Under the pieces are notes generated by a model that made no database searches, was not told where the DNA came from, and saw only the letters and a list, made by a program, of their open reading frames with translations. Positions 1 through 8,174 of a DNA stretch of 64,000 bases are shown piece by piece (position 1 is the first letter of the stretch; the number at the start of each line of letters is the position of its first letter). Source of the stretch: Actinomycetes bacterium (GTDB lineage Bacteria; Actinomycetota; Acidimicrobiia; Acidimicrobiales; JAMCPL01); NCBI GenBank assembly GCA_021841005.1, contig JAKBVZ010000023.1, positions 26,903 through 90,902 on the forward strand, given 5' to 3'. The translations under genes and the position numbers were made by a program.

Positions 1-521
1 TCTTCCCAGCGGTTGCCGGGTGGTGCCGTACATGGTCCATAGGCCATGCCACCAACTCTGAATGTGACGATCTGGGAATGACCGGTGCGCTCCGCCTTGC
101 TGCACGGAACGCCATCAAAGCACTTTCACCTCATCTGATGCCGTCGGCTCTCATCCTGGACGGGGCGGTGAATTTCCTTGCAGATGGGCCGCAACTAGCG
201 GGCATAGATGCACGTAGGGACGCAGGCGTCATGGACGCAAGCGTGGATGCGGGCATGTCGGTGGGCATTGGAGCCATGGAGGTGAAAGCGATGCCGCACG
301 CCGACTCCACCTGTGCATCAGTTGCCGCGGCATCGGTGCTGGCCAAGGTAACCAGAGACAGGATAATGCGTACCTTGGCCGAACTATATCCTGTCTACGA
401 CCTGGATCGTTGCAAGGGGTACCACTCTCCTGCACACGTAATGGGCTTGGCGAGCTACGGGCTGAGTGACATACACAGAAGGAGCTGGTCATTTGCCTCG
501 CGTTTCACTGGTTCCAGCTGA
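1..521 (+). CDS. rnhB: Ribonuclease HII, 3' part (truncated by window start)
   Basis: RNase HII cleaves the RNA strand of RNA-DNA hybrids and nicks at single ribonucleotides in DNA. The reading frame is open to the left edge (frame starting at base 3), so the ATG at 78 is internal and the start lies outside the window. Upstream of that ATG the frame reads ...NSECDDLG, which fits the family segment before the second conserved helix. The C-terminal family signature is clear: VAAASVLAKVTRDRIM, then GYHSPAHVMGL. A Met/Asp/Gly-rich stretch (GVMDASVDAGMSVGIGAMEV) looks longer than usual for this position. The catalytic Asp-Glu pair near the N-terminus cannot be checked. It is followed by 120 bp before the next gene. 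Confidence 0.88.
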   Translation, partial: FPAVAGWCRTWSIGHATNSECDDLGMTGALRLAARNAIKALSPHLMPSALILDGAVNFLADGPQLAGIDARRDAGVMDASVDAGMSVGIGAMEVKAMPHADSTCASVAAASVLAKVTRDRIMRTLAELYPVYDLDRCKGYHSPAHVMGLASYGLSDIHRRSWSFASRFTGSS

Positions 522-641
522 ATCCACCCGCGATGCCGCCAGAATGGTATATTGGATTCAAGGTAAAATCGCAATAAGCGGGCAACGCAACAGCGTAAGG
601 CTAGTGGAGCTTTGACTCAGCAGCGAGGAGGTCGGGTATAA

Positions 642-2333
642 GTGTCTCGTTCAGACGGGGTTGCAGTTGGTGTCAGTCATCCCGTATCGTTCTGGTCCGG
701 AGTTGCGGCAGTAACGATAGGGGTTCTCTTGCAACTGCCCATGTATTACGATGCGCGGCATAGGCACTTCGTACTCCGAGGGATGGCGATGGATCCAGAG
801 ATGCTGATTGGCATGGCCCTGATGGCGGTGGGCCTTGCCTGCGTTGTCCATGGCCTGGTGGCGCGCAGGTCGACCGAGGTCTCAGGCAAACCACTGGGAG
901 ATAGCATTGAGGTTCGGGCCCTAGACGGTGCCCGGATCGGTGCAGCGCACATTCGCCTGATGGTTGTCATTGCGTTGGCGATTGCCATCGACACACTGAA
1001 GCCGTATACCTTCACCTTTATCCTTCCCGGTGTTGCGAAAGAATATGACCTAAGTTCGCCGGCGAATCATGTAATTGGGCACCCACCGGTTGCACTCCTG
1101 CCATTCTTCGGCATTCTTGGCACGGCGCTCGGGTCCTTTATCTGGGGTTACCTGGGGGACAAGATGGGTCGCCGGGCTTCCATGCTTCTGGCATCCATGA
1201 TCTTTATCGCCTCGTCGGCCTGTGGCGCTATGCCCGCATTCTGGGAGAACCAGGCAATGTGCTTTATAATGGGACTTGCCGTTGGGGGGTTCCTTCCGAT
1301 AGCGTACTCGTTGCTGGTGGAAACTGTACCCTCAGCGCGCAGGGGTCAGGTTGTGGTACTTGTGGCCGGTATAGGAACCGCAGCCGGGTTCCTACTAGCA
1401 AGCGTGTCCGCGCACTGGTTGATACCTCTGTTCAATTGGCGGATTATGTGGTTTCTTGGCATTCCGACTGGCCTTGTGCTCATTGCCCTGAACCAGTTCA
1501 TTCCGGAGTCCCCGCGATTTCTGATGGCTAGGGGTCGTCTCGAGGAGGCACGAGCGATCATGCACATCTTCGGCGCCGCAGTGATCGAGGTGGCACCCGA
1601 TGCAGGCGTGACAGGATCATCGGTGGTGCATTGCCCTCCTGTGGCGAATGGCGATCACGGCCTCTTCCACCGCCCGTTTGTGTGGCTCACGTTCGCGCTG
1701 CTAGTATACGGGCTCGCTTGGGGAGTCGTGAACTTTGGCTTCATAGTCTGGCTGCCTATCGATATCGCCGGTGCACATACCGCAATTGACCAGACGCAAA
1801 TCACAGCTATCCTTTCGGAAGCAGCGGTGTTCTCGATCCCCGGTGCTGTCTTTGCCGCCTGGCTCTATGGCCGCAGTGCCAAGGCCGCCATGGTCTTTTT
1901 TGCTGCTACGTGCGCTGCAAGCCTGGCGCTCTTTGCTGTATTCGGTCGCCAGATTACCTCCTCTCCTTCCTTGCTGATAGTGCTGCTGGTAATCCTGCTC
2001 ATCTCTATGTGGGGGTCGATCTCTGTGCTGTGTCCCTATAGCGCTGAGGTGTACCCAACACGTATGCGGTCCAGCGGTGCAGGCGTTGCCGCCGGCGCCA
2101 GCAAACTTGGCGGCGTGCTCGCGCTTGTTCTCGCGGTACTCGCCATCTCGCCCCCCAGCCTAACTGGTGCCGCAGGACTCTCGGCTGCTCCCATGGTGTT
2201 GGCTGCCGTAGCGATTGCAACTGTAGGCGTTGAGACCGCCCGCAAGAGCCTGGAGGGCTTTCCCGTTCGAAGTGGCATCTTGAAACGATATCATAACCGT
2301 GACTTCATTGATCCTGAATTCACCTTGGAGTGA
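642..2333 (+). CDS. MFS transporter, sugar/metabolite porter-like
   Basis: A 563-residue membrane protein of the major facilitator superfamily, expected to carry a small metabolite across the cytoplasmic membrane by proton coupling. The MFS loop motif is visible as GYLGDKMGRRASM, and the mid-loop has PESPRFLMARGRLEEARAI, typical of the sugar-porter/metabolite-proton symporter branch. Two extra hydrophobic segments precede the usual twelve (about residues 15-75), making the protein longer than a standard 430-480 residue MFS member. The start is a GTG with an AGGAGG-like site about 10 bases upstream (gcgaggaggtcgggtataa). The substrate cannot be told from sequence. It stands alone on its strand and converges on the flavoprotein gene downstream. 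Confidence 0.82.
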   Translation: MSRSDGVAVGVSHPVSFWSGVAAVTIGVLLQLPMYYDARHRHFVLRGMAMDPEMLIGMALMAVGLACVVHGLVARRSTEVSGKPLGDSIEVRALDGARIGAAHIRLMVVIALAIAIDTLKPYTFTFILPGVAKEYDLSSPANHVIGHPPVALLPFFGILGTALGSFIWGYLGDKMGRRASMLLASMIFIASSACGAMPAFWENQAMCFIMGLAVGGFLPIAYSLLVETVPSARRGQVVVLVAGIGTAAGFLLASVSAHWLIPLFNWRIMWFLGIPTGLVLIALNQFIPESPRFLMARGRLEEARAIMHIFGAAVIEVAPDAGVTGSSVVHCPPVANGDHGLFHRPFVWLTFALLVYGLAWGVVNFGFIVWLPIDIAGAHTAIDQTQITAILSEAAVFSIPGAVFAAWLYGRSAKAAMVFFAATCAASLALFAVFGRQITSSPSLLIVLLVILLISMWGSISVLCPYSAEVYPTRMRSSGAGVAAGASKLGGVLALVLAVLAISPPSLTGAAGLSAAPMVLAAVAIATVGVETARKSLEGFPVRSGILKRYHNRDFIDPEFTLE

Positions 2334-2339
2334 GAGACG

Positions 2340-2374
2340 GCGTATACATGGATATGCGTATACATGTATACGAG
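2340..2374. repeat. GTATAC-rich repeat and 16-bp palindrome
   Basis: The 220-bp gap between two convergent genes holds an 11-bp direct repeat GCGTATACATG (2340-2350 and 2356-2366). The second copy extends into the perfect palindrome CGTATACATGTATACG (2357-2372). It could be a protein-binding site or the core of a bidirectional terminator, though no U-run follows. The same GTATAC half-sites recur in a palindrome upstream of typA (43141-43160). The remaining bases to 2553, including a track ORF at 2299-2550, show nothing convincing. Confidence 0.5.
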
Positions 2375-2553
2375 AGCCCGCGCCATGTCAGGATGATGTC
2401 TCTCATAGCACGATAACCCGGTTGCTACTGTCCCTGAGCTGTATGGCCGTAATGGACATCAATCGCTTTTTGTCAATGCAGGATGAGGAGTCACTCTCCT
2501 GCGGGCAGGTTTACGACGTGATCTGTTGTCGGGTGAAGAATGATACATGACGT

Positions 2554-4278
2554 TCAGATCAGCACCCCGGGATTGAGGATTCCTGCAGGATCCATAACCG
2601 CCTTTGCCTCTGCCAGGCTACGTGCAAAAAGATCAGGACGTTCTTTCTCGTAGTACGCCTTGTGTTCTCTGCCTATAGCATGATGATGGGTAATGGTTCC
2701 CCCGTTATCGCTGATTGCCTTCGATGCTGCCCCCTTTACCGTGTCCCAATCCACCAGCTCGTTACCTGGCCTTGCCTTGGCAATTATGGTAAAATACGGT
2801 GCTAGGCCGTCAGCGTATGCATGAGTAATCCTGCAGGTGACAACGAATGGCTGAGTTCCCAGTGTACGCAGTGCACTCCCTACCGATTCCCTGATCGAAG
2901 CGTATAGCTCAGGGAATCTATCCCATGTAGTGGCAGTCTCAAATGTTTCCAGCATCGTTCCCTTGCGTACCAGTGCGTCGCGCACGTAAGGAGCTCTTAT
3001 GAAGGAGCTTCGCCAAGCGGCGGCAGCACTCCGTCGGTCGTATTGCTGGTACCCGGAGTAGTGCTTACCAGTGCCGTTCTTATCCGGTATACTTCGATAG
3101 CTGCAGCTGTCGTTGGCAGGGATATCTTCGGATCTATACTCACGCGTACTGCTCGTATCAGCAAAGATCCACTCGCCGTCTTGATCTGGCGTGCCTCCGT
3201 GGTCCATGATGCATTCACCGGCCAGCTGAGCCCATGCGTTGACGGGGTGGTGCGCAGATTCGAATGCCACCATCATCATTGCGTGGGATCCATCGCCGGC
3301 TTCATTGATCAAGGCTTCCGTCGGATCGACTACCCTGCAATTTGATGGCTGCAACCCAGATTGGACAAGAACCCTCAGGGCTTGGTTGCCCTCCATGAAA
3401 TTCTTGAACAGGTAGGTACGGGAAGCTTTGAATCGAGGCCTTTGGTTCACCCGCATCCAAGCGCTCGCAATCACTCCCAGTATGCCCTCCGACCCGATGA
3501 CAAGCCTATCGGGAGATGGGCCGGCTCCAGATGCAGGCAGCCGTCTTGTCTCGAAAACACCGGAGGGAGTCAGCATCCGCACGCACTCCACAAGATCATC
3601 GATTTGGGTGGGACCCGTTGCGAAATGACCACCTGCCCTGGTGGCGATCCAGCCTCCGAGTGTAGATCTGGCAAAGCTCTGTGGAAAATGCCTAAGAGTC
3701 AATCCGTGAACCTTGAGCTGATCTTCTAGGTCCGGGCCCAGGCAGCCTGCTTGGATGAGTGCTGCGCGCGATACTGGGTCGACCTCGAGCACCTTGCTCA
3801 TCCTGGCCATGTCAAGTGAGACCACCCCCCTGTAATCACCTCCCACATCTGGCTCCACCCCGCCAACCACGCTACTGCCACCACCGTATGGGATAAGGGC
3901 AATGTGATTGGATGTACAGTAATCGAGCATCGCCACGACATCTGCCTCATTACGAGGAAAACATACCAGATCGGGAGGATTTTTTATCTCTCCGTGCAAT
4001 GAACGGACCACATCCTTGTAAGAGCATCCATAGGTATGCAGCAAGCGGGCAAAATTGTCCGAAACGGTAATGCTGGACAACGATTCAGGCACTTTGATCC
4101 TCGGACTTGTCAGATAGATGGATCCCGGTGACGGAGGATCCAGTGTGGGGGCATCCAGATGAAGGAGCGGCCCTGCCTTTCGAAGCAAGTCGGCGAATTC
4201 TTTGCCATTAATCTGTTCCGATTCGTATCCCCATCCCCACCATGATCTCTTTCTCCAGTTCTCTCGCATCGTTGTCAT
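2554..4278 (-). CDS. FAD-binding oxidase, alkyldihydroxyacetonephosphate synthase-like
   Basis: A 574-residue flavoprotein of the PCMH/vanillyl-alcohol-oxidase fold, most like bacterial homologues of alkyl-DHAP synthase (AGPS). In eukaryotes this enzyme exchanges the acyl chain of acyl-DHAP for a fatty alcohol to make ether lipids. The FAD-binding domain lies at about residues 100-280 with the flavin-loop motif IPYGGGSSVVGG. The C-terminus has the His cluster THHHAIG, equivalent to the AGPS HHH motif, and the usual ending DPAGILNPGVLI. The N-terminus RKRSWWGWGYE is characteristic of the actinobacterial family. The substrate in this organism is unknown; a D-lactate/glycolate oxidase-like role is less likely because of the AGPS-type N-terminus. 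Start is ATG at 4278, and a second Met lies three codons in. Confidence 0.8.
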   Translation of the reverse strand: MTTMRENWRKRSWWGWGYESEQINGKEFADLLRKAGPLLHLDAPTLDPPSPGSIYLTSPRIKVPESLSSITVSDNFARLLHTYGCSYKDVVRSLHGEIKNPPDLVCFPRNEADVVAMLDYCTSNHIALIPYGGGSSVVGGVEPDVGGDYRGVVSLDMARMSKVLEVDPVSRAALIQAGCLGPDLEDQLKVHGLTLRHFPQSFARSTLGGWIATRAGGHFATGPTQIDDLVECVRMLTPSGVFETRRLPASGAGPSPDRLVIGSEGILGVIASAWMRVNQRPRFKASRTYLFKNFMEGNQALRVLVQSGLQPSNCRVVDPTEALINEAGDGSHAMMMVAFESAHHPVNAWAQLAGECIMDHGGTPDQDGEWIFADTSSTREYRSEDIPANDSCSYRSIPDKNGTGKHYSGYQQYDRRSAAAAWRSSFIRAPYVRDALVRKGTMLETFETATTWDRFPELYASIRESVGSALRTLGTQPFVVTCRITHAYADGLAPYFTIIAKARPGNELVDWDTVKGAASKAISDNGGTITHHHAIGREHKAYYEKERPDLFARSLAEAKAVMDPAGILNPGVLI

Positions 4279-4410
4279 AGTGGCGCTGCCTCTTCCATGG
4301 AGTGCAACGGTATCACTGAGCAGGTGTCATGCATATACCTGCAGAATGATTTTCTTCCGGGTTGGGGAGGTATGTCCATGTGTCCAATCTTATGCGTATA
4401 ACATAGGAAA

Positions 4411-5832
4411 ATGTCCGAGAAAAGACGACCAGGTATAATCACATCCCAGGCAGAGGACTATCCGCGTTGGTATCAGGACGTCATAGCCAAGGCCGAGTTG
4501 GCTGACAACGGTCCGGTACGGGGCACAATGGTCATACGCCCGTACGGTTATGCAATATGGGAACGTATCCAGAGCGAGATAGACAGGCGTATCAAGGCGG
4601 CCGGCGCCCTGAATGCCTACTTCCCGCTCCTCATACCGGAGTCCTACCTACATCGCGAGGCCGAACATGTGGAGGGATTTAGCCCGGAGCTAGCGGTGGT
4701 CACTTATGGTGGCGGGAAAGTTCTCGAGGAGCCTGCCGTTGTCCGGCCCACCAGCGAAACAATTGTCAACGCATACTTCGCAAAGTGGATACAAAGCCAT
4801 CGCGACCTCCCACTGCTCATCAACCAATGGGCAAACGTGGTGCGATGGGAACTCAGGCCGCGGTTGTTCCTTCGAACCACTGAGTTCCTCTGGCAAGAAG
4901 GGCATACGGCACATGCAACAGCCGAGGAGGCTCACCAGTACGCTCTCAAAATCTTGAGGGAAGTATATGAGGATTTCATGGTGAACGTGATGGCGGTGCC
5001 GGTCATCGCCGGGCGGAAAACAGCTGGAGAGAGATTCCCGGGAGCGGACCAGAGCTGGACATGCGAGGGAATGATGCGTGATCAGAAGGCCCTTCAGATG
5101 GGCACCAGCCACGAACTCGGTCAGCGCTTCTCGAAGATGTTCGGGACTAGATTCCAGTCTGGCGAAGGCGAGGTCTATGTGTGGCAGACATCATGGGGTG
5201 TGTCCACACGGCTCTTGGGGGCGCTTATCATGGCTCATGGTGATGACTCGGGGCTATGCCTGCCGCCCCTGCTCGCTCCGGTACAAGTGGTCGTAATCCC
5301 CGTTACATCTGATGACGAAGTTCGGTCAACAGCTGGCGCAATCCTGAGAGACCTGGCATCTGCGGGGCACAGGGCGGAGATGGACGCCCGGATCGGCAGC
5401 TCCTACGGGCGCAGGGTGACAGGTTGGGAGCTGAAAGGAGTTCCGTTAAGGATAGAGGTGGGTCCTCGGGAACTTGCTATGGGCAATGTGACAATCACCA
5501 CGCGCGACTCAGGGGAGAAGAAGGTTATACCAGTGCCGTCTGTGGCAGGTGAAGTGCAAGAGGCTCTTGTTGCAATCCAGAAAAGGATGTTTGATGGAGC
5601 AAGGTCGTTTCGCGAAGAAAATACCCATGAGTTCACTTCGCTTGACGATGCCATTGCGTACGTCGCGCAGGGCGGTTTCGCAACCTTGCCCTGGAGATCT
5701 GTTGGAATCGACGGTGAAGCGAGCATTGCTCGGGAAGGGTTGAGCGTCCGATGCCTGGTGGCCGCGGACGGATCGCTACCGGTAGGGATAGAAGACAACG
5801 ATACACTGGCTGTCATAGGCAAGGCATATTGA
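4411..5832 (+). CDS. proS: Prolyl-tRNA synthetase, short archaeal/eukaryote-like type
   Basis: Charges tRNA-Pro with proline in the cytoplasm. At 473 residues without the bacterial editing insertion, it belongs to the short archaeal/eukaryotic-type ProRS. Class II motif 2 is visible as VVRWELRPRLFLRTTEFLWQEGHT and the proline-site segment as VRPTSETIVNAYF. Motif 3 follows at about residue 265 (STRLLGALIMAHGDDSGLCLPP). The anticodon-binding domain follows, and the C-terminal domain ends in Tyr (IGKAY), as is usual for this type. Start ATG 4411 precedes MSEKRRPGIITSQAEDYPRWYQDVI, which matches family N-termini. It diverges from the flavoprotein gene across a 132-bp gap that should hold both promoters. 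Confidence 0.95.
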   Translation: MSEKRRPGIITSQAEDYPRWYQDVIAKAELADNGPVRGTMVIRPYGYAIWERIQSEIDRRIKAAGALNAYFPLLIPESYLHREAEHVEGFSPELAVVTYGGGKVLEEPAVVRPTSETIVNAYFAKWIQSHRDLPLLINQWANVVRWELRPRLFLRTTEFLWQEGHTAHATAEEAHQYALKILREVYEDFMVNVMAVPVIAGRKTAGERFPGADQSWTCEGMMRDQKALQMGTSHELGQRFSKMFGTRFQSGEGEVYVWQTSWGVSTRLLGALIMAHGDDSGLCLPPLLAPVQVVVIPVTSDDEVRSTAGAILRDLASAGHRAEMDARIGSSYGRRVTGWELKGVPLRIEVGPRELAMGNVTITTRDSGEKKVIPVPSVAGEVQEALVAIQKRMFDGARSFREENTHEFTSLDDAIAYVAQGGFATLPWRSVGIDGEASIAREGLSVRCLVAADGSLPVGIEDNDTLAVIGKAY

Positions 5833-5955
5833 ACAGGCTTATCCCGGTCGCTACGTACGACTAAGACCATCGGATACCGTGGTAGATCCTGGAGACACGG
5901 TGCTGGTGGCCCCGAATAACCATACTTAAAACCCATAGTATGACCTGCATCTGTA

Positions 5956-6030
5956 TGGAGCCTGGGGTGGGGATTGAACCCACGGCCTGCGCATTACGAG
6001 TGCGCTGCTCTACCACTGAGCTACCCAGGC
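5956..6030 (-). tRNA. tRNA-Thr (anticodon CGT), CCA encoded
   Basis: The reverse complement folds as a full cloverleaf. The acceptor GCCTGGG pairs with CCCAGGC, the D stem is GCTC/GAGC and the anticodon stem is GCGCA/TGCGC around loop CTCGTAA (anticodon CGT). The T arm is GTGGG-TTCAATC-CCCAC, the discriminator is T, and CCA is present in the DNA. Total 75 nt. It reads ACG codons and lies between proS and parA on the opposite strand to both. Confidence 0.96.
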
Positions 6031-6208
6031 AGGACAATCATTATAACGCTATATGCAATTCCTCTACGGCTTTGTCTAGCATATACCGGTGCTATCCTGT
6101 CGATTGAAAAATAATTCACAACCCATACAGCATACCTGTATCCAGCCATCTAGCTGTCTCGGTGCCACCACCACTCATGTCCATGTCCCATTGGTAGAGG
6201 AGTTGACA

Positions 6209-6355
6209 ATGGCTAATCGGATAGTGGCGGTCATCTCTAATCGGATAGTGGCGGTCATCTCTAATCGGATAGTGGCGGTCATCTCTGGACAAGGGATGGT
6301 AAGCAGGGGAGTACACCACCGATCCTGCTTCTCGCAGGCAGGTGCAACAGGCTAG
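6209..6355 (+). CDS. Small repeat-built ORF upstream of parA (48 aa)
   Basis: An ATG at 6209 sits 6-8 bases after a good ribosome site (AGAGGAG) and opens a 48-residue frame. It starts MANRIVAVIS and repeats NRIVAVIS three times because of a 24-bp tandem triplication, ending ...SQAGATG. The repeated peptide resembles the first beta-strand of ParA/MinD proteins, for which MANRIVAVxNQKGG is a typical start, and parA begins about 60 bp downstream. It may be a duplicated and decayed parA 5' end, a leader peptide, or a small real gene. No function can be given. The good ribosome site is the main reason to list it. Confidence 0.35.
   Translation: MANRIVAVISNRIVAVISNRIVAVISGQGMVSRGVHHRSCFSQAGATG
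6213..6284 (+). repeat. 24-bp tandem repeat, three perfect copies
   Basis: The unit CTAATCGGATAGTGGCGGTC+ATCT occurs three times without mismatch at 6213-6236, 6237-6260 and 6261-6284. The unit length is a multiple of three, so the overlapping small ORF stays open. Confidence 0.95.
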
Positions 6356-6427
6356 TGCGCTTCAACTATTCCCATGTTATGGCCAGCCCGCGGGCGATCA
6401 GAGCGCTATGCTGTTGAAGTGGCGAGA

Positions 6428-7180
6428 ATGATAGCGGTTGCGAACCAGAAAGGTGGCGTGGCCAAGACCACCACCGTTCATAATCTGGGGTACGCGCTCG
6501 CAAAAAGTGATGCGAAGGTATTGCTCATCGATCTGGATCCCCAGGGCTGCCTGACATTCTCTGTTGGCATAGACCCGGACAAGCTGGAACAGACCATTCA
6601 CGATGTATTCGTGAGGCGCGCAAAGGCGGCGGATGTAAAGGTTGCTCTCGCAACAAATATGGTGCTGGATATCATTCCAGCCAACATTGATCTTGCTGGG
6701 TCGGAGGTATATCTCTTGACGAGGACTGGCAGGGAGCATGTGCTTTCCCGGGCACTGAAGCCACTGTCAGGGGAGTATGACTTCGTTCTGATCGACTGCC
6801 CTCCATCGCTTGGAGTGCTTACCATCAACGGCCTCAGCGCAGCTGATGAGGTTCTGGTGCCTTTACAGTGCGAGACTCTCAGCCACAGAGGCGTTGGGCA
6901 GTTGCTTGACATACTCGAGGATGTGAAGACCTTTGCCAATCCAACCCTGCGGGTGAGGGGAGTCATTGCGACGATGTATGACGGCAGGACAAGGCACGCC
7001 CGGCAAATGCTCTCCGATCTTACTACGCGTTACGGTCTTGAGGTGATAGACCCACCGGTTAACAAGTCGGTGCGCTTTGCTGAATCACCTTCACGGGGGA
7101 TGTCCATCTTCCAGCACGCCCCGTCGTCACCAGGAGCAAAAGCCTATAGCGCCATTGCAGAGCAGATCATGAAACGATGA
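6428..7180 (+). CDS. parA: ParA/Soj-family chromosome-partitioning ATPase
   Basis: A deviant-Walker ATPase of the ParA/MinD group, acting in chromosome or cargo segregation by ATP-dependent DNA or surface binding. The P-loop is NQKGGVAKTTT; the Ala in place of the usual second Gly is common in actinobacterial Soj-like proteins encoded outside the main parAB locus. Walker B is FVLIDCPPSLG, followed by the switch segment VLVPLQCETLSHRGVGQL. The track frame opens at 6374, but family proteins begin just before MIAVANQKGG, so ATG 6428 or the in-frame GTG at 6419 is the more likely start. Neither has a strong ribosome site. No parB partner follows. Instead two ORFs overlap in series downstream (7177 and 7328), suggesting one transcript. 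Confidence 0.9.
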   Translation: MIAVANQKGGVAKTTTVHNLGYALAKSDAKVLLIDLDPQGCLTFSVGIDPDKLEQTIHDVFVRRAKAADVKVALATNMVLDIIPANIDLAGSEVYLLTRTGREHVLSRALKPLSGEYDFVLIDCPPSLGVLTINGLSAADEVLVPLQCETLSHRGVGQLLDILEDVKTFANPTLRVRGVIATMYDGRTRHARQMLSDLTTRYGLEVIDPPVNKSVRFAESPSRGMSIFQHAPSSPGAKAYSAIAEQIMKR

Positions 7181-7341
7181 AGATGATATTGGATTATCTA
7201 CGGTTGGAAAGGGAATGCGTATTGGTGGATCACATTCTCACTGAGCGGGTGGCCGGCATGAATATTTTTGCCGGCGGGCTTACCATTGCGGTCGTGCCAG
7301 TTGGATCGATAATGTGGGAGGTGACGCATGGTAGGTCCTGA
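7177..7341 (+). CDS. Small ORF overlapping parA and next gene (54 aa)
   Basis: Too short for the ORF track. Its ATG overlaps the parA stop as ATGA, and its stop lies inside the first codons of the 7328 gene, so all three could be translationally coupled. The predicted peptide begins MKMILDYLRLERECVLV and has a mildly hydrophobic middle (MNIFAGGLTIAVVPVGSIMW). I do not recognise it. The support is positional: exact ATGA overlap at one end, overlap at the other, and no other use for this 150-bp stretch. Confidence 0.4.
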   Translation: MKMILDYLRLERECVLVDHILTERVAGMNIFAGGLTIAVVPVGSIMWEVTHGRS

Positions 7342-8020
7342 TCCACTGGGGAAGAGAGCTCTATTCTGGGTTACGCCGCAGGAGGACGGCAAGGATTCCA
7401 AACATCCGGCTTTCGACGAGGGACGCAGGGCATTTTATACCAATGCCACTGGCAGGTCGATGACGCAGGAAGGAACTGGACGACCCGTGGCAAGTAGGAC
7501 TGTAGGCGGGAAGCCCAAAGATGGTGGATCTACAGGCAGTGGATCTAAGGGCGGTTCTAGTGGATCGGGTTCAACGCACGCCAAGCGTAGGTCGGCTCAT
7601 GCGATATCTCGGGTGGGGGGTGGCATGCCTCGTGGTAACGGCCTCCTGCATGGTGCGGATGGGGCAACCGAGGCCGATGGGGCGACCGGTATTAGTAGGG
7701 GTAAACGATCCACCAGCCTGCCAGAGACAGCCAGGACAGCCTCCAGGTTGGCAGGTACCGGCCCAGGCACCAAGGCCAGTGGCACCAAGGATGCAAAAGA
7801 GTCCTGCACGTTCGGAGTTTTCTGCGTGGATATAACCTGCGGGTCCTGCAAGGCGGATACTACAGTGCGCATGGCGGAGTTCCTCCGGATGCATTGTCCT
7901 GTGTGGCTGTGGCTTCCTGGGAAGGGCAACACCCATCTGCTGGTGTGCCCGTCATGTCACAAGCGCACCTGGGTATCTGTATCGTGGCCATCCAGCGGTA
8001 CTGGGTCGCCTGCAAAGTAG
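7328..8020 (+). CDS. Hypothetical protein with low-complexity middle and C-terminal zinc ribbon
   Basis: A 230-residue protein of unknown function. A short N-terminal block (PDPLGKRALFWVTPQED) looks conserved. A Gly/Ser/Thr/Lys-rich, probably disordered stretch occupies about residues 45-150. The C-terminus (from about 160) has CVDITCGSCK...CPSCHKR, a two-pair cysteine arrangement expected to bind one zinc ion. It overlaps the preceding small ORF and follows parA closely, so it may act with ParA, but that is inference from position only. The C-terminal cysteines are the firmest evidence that the frame is real. Confidence 0.6.
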   Translation: MVGPDPLGKRALFWVTPQEDGKDSKHPAFDEGRRAFYTNATGRSMTQEGTGRPVASRTVGGKPKDGGSTGSGSKGGSSGSGSTHAKRRSAHAISRVGGGMPRGNGLLHGADGATEADGATGISRGKRSTSLPETARTASRLAGTGPGTKASGTKDAKESCTFGVFCVDITCGSCKADTTVRMAEFLRMHCPVWLWLPGKGNTHLLVCPSCHKRTWVSVSWPSSGTGSPAK

Positions 8021-8174
8021 TGTCATGCCGGCGGTACGGCTGGATCACCAGCCGCCCAGACACGAAGTCAGTGAGATATTCGCAAAAACTGCGGGAAATG
8101 GTGATGCCGGATAGGCTGCGCCGGCGTATTGGAGCGCATGCTTTTTTTGTATCTGAAAGTCTAAGGTCTGTAAT

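Noticed and set aside
2299-2550. 83-aa forward ORF after the MFS gene
   Set aside because: It overlaps the MFS 3' end and the palindrome region, with no ribosome site or similarity; judged chance.
6213-6284. CRISPR array
   Set aside because: The 24-bp units are directly adjacent with no spacers; no cas genes are present in the window.
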